In this document: positions 33,826 to 41,613 of the stretch, piece after piece
Layout: each line of letters starts with the position of its first letter
Position numbering within the stretch: the stretch's first letter is position 1
DNA from: Marvinbryantia formatexigens DSM 14469
GTDB lineage: Bacteria > Bacillota > Clostridia > Lachnospirales > Lachnospiraceae
NCBI RefSeq assembly: GCF_025148285.1
Contig: NZ_CP102268.1
Coordinates: 1,116,001 to 1,180,000, forward strand
Direction: 5' to 3'
Length of the DNA stretch: 64,000 bases
Made by a program: the position numbers and the translations under genes
Notes under the pieces: generated by a model
What the model was told of the DNA's origin: nothing
What the model saw: the letters and a program-made list of their open reading frames with translations, nothing else
Databases searched by the model: none

Positions 33826-34539
33826 TCATTCCCATTCCATTTGCTCCCCTCCTCTCTGTTCACTCTGGCTGGTTATATAAATTTTTTCTCCGGTAACCGT
33901 GCTTTTCATTTTAGGAAAAAATTTCTGCAGCATACGGTCAGGAAAACAAACATCCAGAAATTTCTCCATACGGCTTGACGCTATAGGACTGTTCTGCCTT
34001 TCGTGCATCCTCAACAAGGCTATTCCAGTAAATACCTGTGAAAAAAGTATAAATGCAAGGAACAGATTCAACGCAGCCTTGTGGCTGTCTTTCACTGGTT
34101 TATCCAGTTTCTTTTTCAACAGTGGGTAAATCTTGCACACCCACAAAGTTCCGATTACGCCCCATACCATACAAAACGGAATATTGACATATTTCCCTAT
34201 ATGAAATGGCATGTCCGAATAATCCCAAAACGTCACCTCAAGAACCTTTTCCCCCACGTATCCGCATAAAAATTCAAAAAAGGCGCCCAGTATTATACAC
34301 TTAACAAAAATGTAAGGTATGCTTCCCCATCTGTTTTTCAATGTCAAAAGGTGTAAAACAATTCCACCCGCTCCCCAGACACAGCTGATTGGAAAAAACA
34401 GGTTGCTTGTCCGGCTGGTAAATTCATGAAAATCAATCCAGCACCAGGTAGTTTCAATAATAAAACCTGTCACTCCACAGATAACAAAAATCCAAAACAA
34501 CTTATAGATTACTGCCATTGAGTTTTCTTTAATAACCAT
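33826..34539 (-). CDS. putative ABC-transporter type IV membrane protein (CmpB-like)
   Basis: The 237-residue membrane protein matches the PF06541 family of Clostridia (IIETTWCWIDFHEF, CVWGAGGIVLH and FCGYVGEKVLEVTFWDYSDMPFHIGKYV). It has 5-6 helices. AAGGGATAAATA precedes the ATG. Its family name is only a prediction; role unknown. Confidence 0.85.
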   Translation of the reverse strand: MVIKENSMAVIYKLFWIFVICGVTGFIIETTWCWIDFHEFTSRTSNLFFPISCVWGAGGIVLHLLTLKNRWGSIPYIFVKCIILGAFFEFLCGYVGEKVLEVTFWDYSDMPFHIGKYVNIPFCMVWGVIGTLWVCKIYPLLKKKLDKPVKDSHKAALNLFLAFILFSQVFTGIALLRMHERQNSPIASSRMEKFLDVCFPDRMLQKFFPKMKSTVTGEKIYITSQSEQRGGEQMEWE

Positions 34540-34556
34540 TATTTATCCCTTCGTAA

Positions 34557-35096
34557 TTAATAAAGCAGCTTGCTTCCTTTTTCACAGATTTCATAAATCT
34601 CATCATACTTTGCTTCGATAAAAGGCGTTATTTCTTCTGTCTTACGCTTTACGACCGCTTTATAGATAAAATAAGGAAGTATCCACCCTATCAGTCCGGG
34701 AACCCCCAGAACGATACACAACGGAATATTGGGAGACTGTACCGTTACCGCAAAGGTGCTTCCTGCCATAAAAGCAGTTCCGACAATCCCAACGGCCATC
34801 GAAACAATATCTGCCGTGGATTCCTTTGACTGCTCCAGCTTCCGGATCTGGTCAAGACAATCCTCAAAATTCCTCTGCAGCCTTGTCAGCTCTGCTCTGT
34901 TCATAATCTTCCTGTCCCGTTTCATCCGAATCACCGTCCGGTCTTTTCCATGTAATTTTTTCTCCATATCAAAATGTCCGTCTATCTGCCATCCAAAATT
35001 CTCATATCCATCCAGAATAAAGGGTGCCTGACCTGAATCTGTTTTTATTTCTTTATAATCAAATCCAATAAATCCATTTTCCTTTTTCTCATTCAT
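34557..35096 (-). CDS. unknown membrane protein with N-terminal soluble domain
   Basis: The 179-residue protein begins with a ~95-residue soluble part (DYKEIKTDSGQAPFILDGYENFGWQ) containing a helical segment and then two membrane helices (VSMAVGIVGTAFMAGSTFAV, IVLGVPGLIGWILPYFIY). It overlaps the preceding gene by 4 bases (ATGA). No family is recognised. Confidence 0.75.
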   Translation of the reverse strand: MNEKKENGFIGFDYKEIKTDSGQAPFILDGYENFGWQIDGHFDMEKKLHGKDRTVIRMKRDRKIMNRAELTRLQRNFEDCLDQIRKLEQSKESTADIVSMAVGIVGTAFMAGSTFAVTVQSPNIPLCIVLGVPGLIGWILPYFIYKAVVKRKTEEITPFIEAKYDEIYEICEKGSKLLY

Positions 35097-36028
35097 GATT
35101 TATCGCCTCCTTTCCGTGTATTTACCAGATAACTGATCCCGATACCCAAAATAATCAGGCTGACCACCGCCCCTGTAACGCCATTCATCTTCACCGGAAA
35201 ATTTCTGTCATCTACTGCAAATGCTGCAAACATAGCGGTCTGCAATGTCAGAATAGACATCAGTGCATCTACCAGTCCGATATCCCGTATAATCAGCCAG
35301 GTTCTCACCTCCTGTTTTCTTTCCCTGATCATATTGGAAATAGCCAAAACAATCTTTATAAATGAATAGCCGGCTGCCACATAAATCATATATCCCGGAT
35401 ATTCCTTCCCGCCTTCCAGATTGACTAAAAGGATCACTGCCCCGCCAAGAATAATTGACAAGAAAATAAACTGTACCCCGTAGATTTTCCTTAGCTTTTT
35501 CTCAGAAATCTTTTGTAGACGCCTGCTTTTTTCCGGGGCTATCTTCATGAAATTTTTTGTAAGCCAATAAACCTTCATAATTCCAAGGAGCAGATAATAT
35601 GCGGCCAGTGTTCCAAACCAGGGAGATCTGCTGACCCATCCTGTTGAACCGTTCATAAAGGCAAATGCAAAATTCACCAAAACGCCCATCATAGTAAAAA
35701 TCATTGTCCGATATTCCCGATTCTGCAGGATTCGCTTTGTAAGCATGTGGGACAAAAGTATTTTCAGACAAACCTGTTTCAATCGGACTAAAGTACCGGC
35801 AATATAAAAGCAGGAAAGAAAAAAGGCTGATGCCGCAAGCGTGTAAAACAGAACCTCTGCCATCATTGGAAAAAAATCCGGATATAACACGCTGATAAAG
35901 GACAGACCTGCAAAAACACCTGTCAGGATATAGATTAAAATCTGATATCTTAATTTTAATGCCGGCATTTTCCTCTTTTTTATTTTATTTATTATCTTTT
36001 TGCACCCGGAAAACGGAAGCTTTTGCAT
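35093..36028 (-). CDS. multi-pass membrane protein, first gene of the long cluster
   Basis: The 311-residue protein has about seven helices and a basic N-terminus (KKIINKIKKRK). GGGGTGAAAGA precedes the ATG. It overlaps the next gene by 4 bases. It is the first gene of the 36.0-24.5 kb cluster. I do not recognise the family. Confidence 0.75.
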   Translation of the reverse strand: MQKLPFSGCKKIINKIKKRKMPALKLRYQILIYILTGVFAGLSFISVLYPDFFPMMAEVLFYTLAASAFFLSCFYIAGTLVRLKQVCLKILLSHMLTKRILQNREYRTMIFTMMGVLVNFAFAFMNGSTGWVSRSPWFGTLAAYYLLLGIMKVYWLTKNFMKIAPEKSRRLQKISEKKLRKIYGVQFIFLSIILGGAVILLVNLEGGKEYPGYMIYVAAGYSFIKIVLAISNMIRERKQEVRTWLIIRDIGLVDALMSILTLQTAMFAAFAVDDRNFPVKMNGVTGAVVSLIILGIGISYLVNTRKGGDKS

Positions 36029-36193
36029 TCTTTCACCCCATATCCGTAACTTTCCTGATTACTTTTTCGGCAATCTATTGAAAGCAATATAGCAATCTTT
36101 TATTTTTCTCATGTTTCTCTTTTGTTTTCAAAATATTAATTGTCAAATTTATTCTTTATTTTTATATTTCATAAAAGTCACGGTTTTTTTCTT

Positions 36194-36232
36194 TATACGA
36201 ATGGAAGCTTTTGTATGTCTTCCATTCGTATA
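36194..36232. repeat. perfect 14-bp inverted repeat after the orf8-like gene
   Basis: Arms TATACGAATGGAAG / CTTCCATTCGTATA around an 11-base loop. It lies 10 bases after the HTH gene stop, but no T-run follows on that strand. It could be an RNA 3'-end hairpin or a binding site at the left end of the element. Confidence 0.75.
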
Positions 36233-36241
36233 GGATACGAT

Positions 36242-36436
36242 TTATTCCAATTTCTCAAAATACTGAATGCACTTCACTACTTCCACCATCAACTCCTGAT
36301 ACAAATCCTCATCAAAAACCCCATTTACCAAAGCATTTTTAATTACCAACGGCCGATACATTTCTATGATCTGTTCCACCGCCTGCTTATCATCTGCCTT
36401 TGCCCGGAATAATAATTCTTCAAACTCCATCTTCAT
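36242..36436 (-). CDS. small HTH protein of Tn916 orf8 type
   Basis: The 64-residue protein (FEELLFRAKADDKQAVEQIIEMYRPLV) matches the region-2-like sigma fragment found next to a sigma-like gene in Tn916-type elements. It overlaps that gene by 4 bases. In Tn916 this pair precedes the excisionase and integrase; here those genes are 16 kb away at the other end. Confidence 0.8.
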   Translation of the reverse strand: MKMEFEELLFRAKADDKQAVEQIIEMYRPLVIKNALVNGVFDEDLYQELMVEVVKCIQYFEKLE

Positions 36437-36870
36437 TCATCTCCCATCCATTTTCTGATTTTGCGGATTGCATAGTAATAAAGTCCTTTTACCTTATAAA
36501 GCGGCAGGTTGTTTACCCTGCTCATTTCCTCGAAAGTCCATTCTTCAAATACATGCTGGTAAATGAGCTTTCTCTCGTCCTCCCGAAGCATGAAAAGAGC
36601 CTGCTGAAGCCGTTTATCTGTAATTTCATTCCATTGTGGATAAACACCTTCTGCTTCTCGCATTAAAAGTCTTTCTCTCATTTCCAGTTCCAGGCTTTCT
36701 TCAACGTTAAAGCCAAATGCCTCTCTGGACATTTCATCCATCGGAGACTCCATCTCGCCAATCTGAATCTTCTTTTTCAAATAATCTCTCCTCCGTCCCC
36801 GAATCTGCTGTAACAGGTACGCTGTAAACTGATTTTTAATCTTTGAACCGGTGTATGTATATTCTTCCAA
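36433..36870 (-). CDS. sigma-70-like regulator of the integrated element (orf7 type)
   Basis: The 145-residue protein has a region-4-like C-terminus (LREDERKLIYQHVFEEWTFEEMSRVNNLPLYKVKGLYYYAIRKIRK). It starts with TTG at 36870 behind GGAGG. In Tn916 the orf7-orf8 pair drives element genes. It is divergent from the XRE gene at 37.3 kb, as in Tn916. Confidence 0.82.
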   Translation of the reverse strand: MEEYTYTGSKIKNQFTAYLLQQIRGRRRDYLKKKIQIGEMESPMDEMSREAFGFNVEESLELEMRERLLMREAEGVYPQWNEITDKRLQQALFMLREDERKLIYQHVFEEWTFEEMSRVNNLPLYKVKGLYYYAIRKIRKWMGDE

Positions 36871-37276
36871 TATTTTTTCCTCCAGAATTTTAGATTTTTA
36901 CGTTTCTGAAAATCCTGAAGGCGGCGCCCTACACCAATAACTGTCATTTATCGAGATTTTTCGACAAAAAAGAAAGCCGGACCAGCATATAGCCGGTTCG
37001 ACTTCAGACCGATTTTTAATAAAATTGTGTAGAATATGAGAGATATATACCTCACATTCTGCGTGTCCACCTGGATATTTTACCCTTCTTCTGCATAAGA
37101 TTTTTTTGACAACGTGAACAGCCTGGTTTCTTCTTTTGTATCCCTCAAGCTCCTTTTCTCCCTTACGGTTCCACGCCATTAAAAATACGCATTATATTGC
37201 ATTTCATACGTATCATGGCACGTTTCATATGCTGCAAATCTGGGGTAAAATAATTGCATTAAGTGAGGTGATACAG
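36871..37276. other. intergenic region between sigma-like and XRE genes
   Basis: A 406-base non-coding stretch with divergent promoters. The AT-rich 3' part (37180-37276) leads to the XRE gene; the GCCGG direct repeats around 36975-37000 and the GGCGGCGCC palindrome near 36918-36928 have no assigned role. A 93-codon minus-strand frame here is not convincing as a gene. Confidence 0.6.
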
Positions 37277-37627
37277 ATGATGGTCAAGAAACTGCTTGGA
37301 GATTTGGTTAAGGAAGAACGCCTGCGCAGAGAACTTTCACAGAATGCGTTAGCGGAACGGGCGCATGTTTCTTTGAGGACTGTCTCGGATATCGAATCCT
37401 ATAATGGGAACCCGCGTTTGGAAACATTAAGCCTCCTGGCCAGTTACCTGGACATCTCCCTTGATTCCATTATTTTAAAAAATCATTCCCCGATGGATCC
37501 TCTTACCCGGCAGATCATGGCAGAGCTGGATGCCTGTTCCCCTGAAGAAAAGGAACTGGCACTTTATGCGCTCCGCGGTCTGCTGGAAGGTTTACGGAAG
37601 CAGAAAGAATCCTCTTCCCCCACTTAG
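37277..37627 (+). CDS. XRE-family transcriptional regulator (Tn916 orf9-like)
   Basis: The 116-residue protein has an N-terminal Cro/C1 HTH (LVKEERLRRELSQNALAERAHVSLRTVSDIES) and a helical tail. The ATG at 37277 has GTGAGGTGATACAG upstream. It is divergent from the sigma-like pair, matching the control region of Tn916-like elements, so it probably represses the element's regulatory genes. Confidence 0.9.
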   Translation: MMVKKLLGDLVKEERLRRELSQNALAERAHVSLRTVSDIESYNGNPRLETLSLLASYLDISLDSIILKNHSPMDPLTRQIMAELDACSPEEKELALYALRGLLEGLRKQKESSSPT

Positions 37628-37751
37628 CAATTCCGTAATTATAAAAAAGGAATCTGTGGGAACTCTGTATGGAATCTGTGAGTTGTCTGTAAGCGCTCCT
37701 GCATATTAGTTTGAAAAAAGCAGCCCTATGTGGAAGGCTGCTTCTTTCGTG

Positions 37752-38138
37752 CTATGTACGCCGGAAAGCGTTCATGGCACTGGTAATATTCTTCATGATA
37801 TTTTCATTTATGGAAGGCGGAGTTCCTTCTCCGGAAATGTCCGGGACTGATTCCCCGGACGCTTCCCTTTCCGGAACCGTGGAATTTGCGGAATCATCAT
37901 ATTTCTGCAGGGCTTTTTGTACTTCCGTTTGGATCAGGTTCTCAATCATTGGAAGAAAATTCTCAATGTCTGCTCCTCCCGCAGCCACCTTATCATCTTC
38001 GCCCATATAACACAGAATCGCTGTCACAATCAGTTCCGCTTTTTCGTCCGTATGGTTCAGAATCTCTACTACCCTCTGATGGTTTGGATTTCGTTTCTTA
38101 AAACCAATTGTAAAAATATTCGGGTTTTTCTTTGCCAT
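37752..38138 (-). CDS. ParR-like centromere-binding protein
   Basis: ParR binds the centromere parC and captures ParM filaments. The 128-residue protein has a ribbon-helix-helix-like N-terminus (IFTIGFKKRNPNHQRVVEILNHTDEKAELIVTAIL) and an acidic/Ser-rich tail. GGGAAG lies 8 bases upstream of the ATG at 38138. It follows parM, with the stop and start regions overlapping. Plasmid-type gene. Confidence 0.83.
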   Translation of the reverse strand: MAKKNPNIFTIGFKKRNPNHQRVVEILNHTDEKAELIVTAILCYMGEDDKVAAGGADIENFLPMIENLIQTEVQKALQKYDDSANSTVPEREASGESVPDISGEGTPPSINENIMKNITSAMNAFRRT

Positions 38139-38143
38139 ACGCA

Positions 38144-39076
38144 TCACTTCCCATTCTCATACATCCGATACAGAAAATCATATCCCTTCGCATTTGCTCT
38201 AAGATCCTCGATAAACATATAATGCCCTAACCGTTCCGACTTTTCCAGAAAACGTCTGAGCAAAACCGCGCCGCCACCGATAAAAACCGTATACGCAGAT
38301 TTCGTGTCGATTCCTCGTTCCCGGATTCCATTCAGAAGGTCTGTCACAAAATCCTGTACTTTCTGCTCCACCAGCCGTACTACCTGCTCCCCATAGTATT
38401 CTGTCTGTCCTTTTATGATGCCCTCAATGTCCGCCTCTTCCAGAAGCATGTCATATTCACTGTTAATCCGAGAAATAATGTCGTTAAACATGGTAATCAC
38501 TCCATTTTCCAGAGAATCGCAGTATTCCATATCTGCAGCTCCCCGGCGCATCATCAGATAGTCCGTGGTAAACCCGCCGATATCTATGCCAACCGCTTTG
38601 GGAATCTCTCCGATCTCCGTAATCCGTGTCATCATAGCGGCAAAATCCTGGACAAATGCCCGCACTTCTTTGATGCAAAGATGGTAGGTTCTTCCGTTAT
38701 ATTCCATATCAAACACTTTCCCGTCTCCCCGGAAAAAGGTTTCATATTTTTCATAAAGCTCTGCATAGTGTTTAGGCGGCAGGCCGATAGGAAGCTCAAC
38801 CTGTACAATATCGTCTGCCTGCACCTGCAGGTTGTCTTCCAGCTCCATAGCAACCGCAAACAGCGTTAAAATAAAAAAGCGGAAATCTGCCGTCTTATCC
38901 CTCTGGTAAGGGATACGCTTTTCGCTGAGTGTATAATAAACGTCTTTGTAAAAAAGATACGTTTCACCCCGGGCAGGCTTTTTATCCTGCATTGTCACTC
39001 CAGACGTAAAGATATGATTACAGGTTTTCATATTCCGGTTTCCATGATCTACCGCGATCCTTAATTTTTTTATCAT
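38144..39076 (-). CDS. ParM-like actin ATPase for plasmid segregation
   Basis: ParM polymerises between plasmid copies. The 310-residue protein has the actin-fold phosphate 1 motif AVDHGNRNMK, phosphate 2 GIDIGGFTTDY and adenosine motif FIGGGAVLLRRFLE. The ATG at 39076 has AAGGAGTGG upstream. The open frame begins 132 bases earlier but without support. A terminator and a likely promoter/centromere region lie upstream. Confidence 0.88.
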   Translation of the reverse strand: MIKKLRIAVDHGNRNMKTCNHIFTSGVTMQDKKPARGETYLFYKDVYYTLSEKRIPYQRDKTADFRFFILTLFAVAMELEDNLQVQADDIVQVELPIGLPPKHYAELYEKYETFFRGDGKVFDMEYNGRTYHLCIKEVRAFVQDFAAMMTRITEIGEIPKAVGIDIGGFTTDYLMMRRGAADMEYCDSLENGVITMFNDIISRINSEYDMLLEEADIEGIIKGQTEYYGEQVVRLVEQKVQDFVTDLLNGIRERGIDTKSAYTVFIGGGAVLLRRFLEKSERLGHYMFIEDLRANAKGYDFLYRMYENGK

Positions 39077-39142
39077 AGTAAAACCACTCCTTTTTTGTTT
39101 AATACTTACCCTATACGCACAGGATACGTAAAACGCAACCAA
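39077..39142 (-). promoter_or_regulatory. parMR promoter and possible parC centromere
   Basis: On the minus strand TTGCGT, 17 bases and TATAGG form a promoter-like pair. The spacer carries two CGTAT half-repeats (ACGTATCC, GCGTATAGG). ParR operators in this family are short direct repeats before parM, so this stretch is a candidate centromere, but it is short. Only inferred. Confidence 0.5.
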
Positions 39143-39178
39143 GAAAAAAGGTGCCAGCTTCTGCCAGCACCAATTTTT
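39143..39178 (-). terminator. terminator between the PAPS-reductase-like gene and parM
   Basis: GGTGC / GCACC stem around an inner CAG/CTG pairing, with TTTTTT after on the minus strand. It separates parMR from upstream transcription. Confidence 0.75.
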
Positions 39179-39207
39179 ATTTCTGTACATCTCTGTTTTT
39201 TCTGCCA

Positions 39208-40281
39208 TTAAGCTGCATATTCATGAATCTCTCCATGAATGTCAAAACGCATCTGCCCCACAGATTCCCATGTTTCATATGGTACATCCATATAGCGAAG
39301 TACCTCTTTCATTCCAAGCCCTCCTTCCTCAACCGGTTTCATGCACAGGCTATAGTGTTTTGGATGGCTGATCTGCATTCTCTGGAAGCGGTTTGGTTCT
39401 TTCTCCTCCGTCACTCCAAACGCACAATACATACAGCCGGTACGCTGCTCCCCTGTCAGATGGAAGATCCCCTGCAGGTCTTTTTCAATTTTCCCGTAAA
39501 CAGGAGCAATCGCAAAAGGATAGGAAGAACCATCCGGAAGCTCAATCTCCTTCCCCATATGTTCATAGGCAAACCGCAGCACATCCTGCTTTCTCCACGG
39601 TCCAAGCGGCTGGCTTTTGATGGTTGTCCCATCGTAGACATTACAGCCCGTTTTGGAATACTGATGCTGCCGCCGGAAGGATTCATCCTGGGTAATCCCC
39701 ATAAAAGGATAGCGTCCCGTCCGCCTAACATATTTGTTAAACGGCTTTTTCTTCATAATATCACAGCACTTTTCTGATATTTCAAAAGGTGCATAGATAT
39801 AGCTCTGCCATTTTTACGCAAGCATTCCAAACCTTCCACGCTCATCCCCATTCAATAAATAGTTTCGGTAACGGGGAGACAGATTTCCATGACGCAGCTT
39901 CCTTATCTTCGCCGCATTTTCCTTACTGATTACGGGGTATCCCTCCTCCATAATTACCTGGCGGAAATTTTTTCCCGGACGGATTTCTTCAAATGCCCCC
40001 GACTCCTGTGCTTTTCTTGCAAACCGCACAAGCTCCGGATATTCCAGGCCGGTATTGCAAAAGACTGCGGGAACATCCTTTCCCAGAGTCATACGGATAA
40101 GTGCGAGCAGTACCGTAGAATCCAGCCCGCCGCTATAACTTAAATAGACCATACCATCCCAGTATTCGTACCATTCACGGATACGGCAGACTGCCAGCTT
40201 CACTTTACTTTCATACGGCAGATATTTCCTCTGTGCGTAGAAGCCCTCATTTAACTTTAAATCTTCATTTTTAATGTACAT
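39208..40281 (-). pseudogene. PAPS reductase/sulfotransfer-family gene interrupted by a TAA codon
   Basis: The reading frame encodes a PAPS-reductase/ATP-pyrophosphatase family protein. The first part has the SYSGGLDST PP-loop motif and VFCNTGLEYPEL. It runs to NGDERGRFGMLA, then has TAA at 39816-39814. Exactly 19 sense codons in the same frame follow (KWQSYIYAPFEISEKCCDI), then MKKKPF...with a GCMYCAFGV Cys cluster. Homologues from mobile elements continue straight through this point, so it is one gene broken by a single stop, probably AAA or GAA to TAA. Start 40281 (MYIKNEDLK) has GGGAGGGAAGATT. The parts might be co-expressed, or read through, but the default call is pseudogene. Confidence 0.8.
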
Positions 40282-40294
40282 AATCTTCCCTCCC

Positions 40295-40332
40295 AAAAAG
40301 CAGAGGTAGGAACGAAGCATACCTCTGCCTTT
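40295..40332 (-). terminator. terminator before the PAPS-reductase-like gene
   Basis: Arms GCAGAGGTA / TACCTCTGC with T-run on the minus strand. It lies between the 137-residue gene stop and the interrupted gene start. Confidence 0.82.
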
Positions 40333-40344
40333 TATGCTTTCTTC

Positions 40345-40758
40345 TTACGCTGCCATGTCCTCCACTTTCTTTCCAAAGTAAGCTTCAAACAATTCCACAT
40401 ACCGGTCATATCCTGCCGAAATCAAGGGGCCATTCAGCGAAGTAAGCGACCACAGCATCAGTTCTTCCTCCTCCACATAAAATCTCCCGGTGGGGACAAA
40501 TTTATTTCCATCATAATGAGGTGTACTTTGCTTTAAAATTTCGTTTATCTCATGTTTTGTTGATGCTTCCATGATAAACTCCGCCTTTTTACAGAACATT
40601 TTTTCAATCAGTTCTGAAATGAATCCTTTGCTTTCAAAATACCCTGCATAGTTTCTGAGTCGTATCATTGCTTCAAACCGCCAGTCCTTTACTTCTTCTT
40701 TTTCCTCTTCAGAAAGTAGTATTTCTGCCAGATATTTTGCATATTCCAAATCAACCAT
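40345..40758 (-). CDS. element-encoded soluble protein, function unknown
   Basis: The 137-residue acidic helical protein (AKYLAEILLSEEEKEEVKDWRFEAM...YAGYFESKGFISELIEKMF) is not a family I recognise. It overlaps the sortase gene by 8 bases, and its AAGGAGGCGTTAGAAA ribosome site is inside that gene, so it is coupled. Confidence 0.7.
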   Translation of the reverse strand: MVDLEYAKYLAEILLSEEEKEEVKDWRFEAMIRLRNYAGYFESKGFISELIEKMFCKKAEFIMEASTKHEINEILKQSTPHYDGNKFVPTGRFYVEEEELMLWSLTSLNGPLISAGYDRYVELFEAYFGKKVEDMAA

Positions 40759-41512
40759 TTTCTAACGCCTCCTTCATTACAATTTTTTCTTCCAGTTTTC
40801 CATGTACCAAATACCGGTAGTTTAAGTCTGTATTTACACAGGTAGATAACGTCACGATCTTATCCGTTTCCTTCGCCTCCACTCCGGTTTCATAAGCCCC
40901 ATAGGACTGTATTTTTCTGAGAAATTCTTTAAAATCCTCTTTTTCCGGAAAGTAATAGGTATAAGCAGATTCTCTTGACCTTCCTATATAACAGGAAAAA
41001 ATCCGGTAAACCAGCACATACCCCGGAACATAAATATAAAAGCAGGGATATTCCTGGTACATTCTTTCCTCTTGATAGCGATCCAGGGTTCCGAACATGC
41101 TGCCGTCTTTCATATTATGTCCGTAAATGATCGTATTTTGGTCTGTAAAGCCTGGCTGGTTATGGCAGTCAATAAAAATACTGCCGTTCTTATGCTCCTG
41201 CCCGTCAAACATGTGGTGCAGGTAATAATCATTATCTTCTTCCTGTACCACCGGATAACTCACTTCCAGGGCAGGAATGACAATCCATCCCGCCGTATCC
41301 GGATTCTGTGCCTGAAGTCCGGCAAAATCAATCTGAAGCCAGTCTCCTTCTGTTTCTTCCATTTCTGCTTCCGTCTCTGGTTTCCGTTCCGGTTCCTGCA
41401 CTTCTGCCACATCCTTCTCCTGCACGTATTTCTGCAGTTCATCATAGGTATCTGCCCCTTTCTTATAATCCAGATAAATACTGATCAGATTTCCTGCCGC
41501 AAATAAAAACAT
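40751..41512 (-). CDS. class B sortase, annotated from its first internal ATG
   Basis: Class B sortases attach proteins with NPxTN-like motifs to the cell wall or build pili. The protein shows the membrane anchor near the start, the catalytic His in IIYGHNMKDGSMFG, Cys in TLSTC and Arg in NYRYLVHG. The coding frame clearly extends upstream: KKKWISKALLFIS precedes the first ATG, and AAAGGAG lies before an ATT at 41569. The true start is probably that ATT or another non-ATG codon, giving ~272 residues. No NPxTN-type substrate was seen in the window. Confidence 0.88.
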   Translation of the reverse strand: MFLFAAGNLISIYLDYKKGADTYDELQKYVQEKDVAEVQEPERKPETEAEMEETEGDWLQIDFAGLQAQNPDTAGWIVIPALEVSYPVVQEEDNDYYLHHMFDGQEHKNGSIFIDCHNQPGFTDQNTIIYGHNMKDGSMFGTLDRYQEERMYQEYPCFYIYVPGYVLVYRIFSCYIGRSRESAYTYYFPEKEDFKEFLRKIQSYGAYETGVEAKETDKIVTLSTCVNTDLNYRYLVHGKLEEKIVMKEALENG

Positions 41513-41580
41513 TCCGGCGGAGATAAACAGCAGTGCTTTCGATATCCATTTCTTCTTATCCGTAAAAATCGTCTCCTTTC

Positions 41581-41608
41581 AAAAAGGACCGGAACTTGCG
41601 CCCCGGTC
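41581..41608 (-). terminator. hairpin between primase and sortase genes
   Basis: GACCGG / CCGGTC arms, then CTTTTTG on the minus strand, just before the sortase ribosome site. It probably lowers sortase expression. Confidence 0.65.
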
Positions 41609-41613
41609 TGCTT

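Noticed and set aside
36898..37179. A 93-codon minus-strand frame between the sigma-like and XRE genes
   Set aside because: No convincing ribosome site or codon bias; it covers a divergent promoter region and looks like a chance frame.
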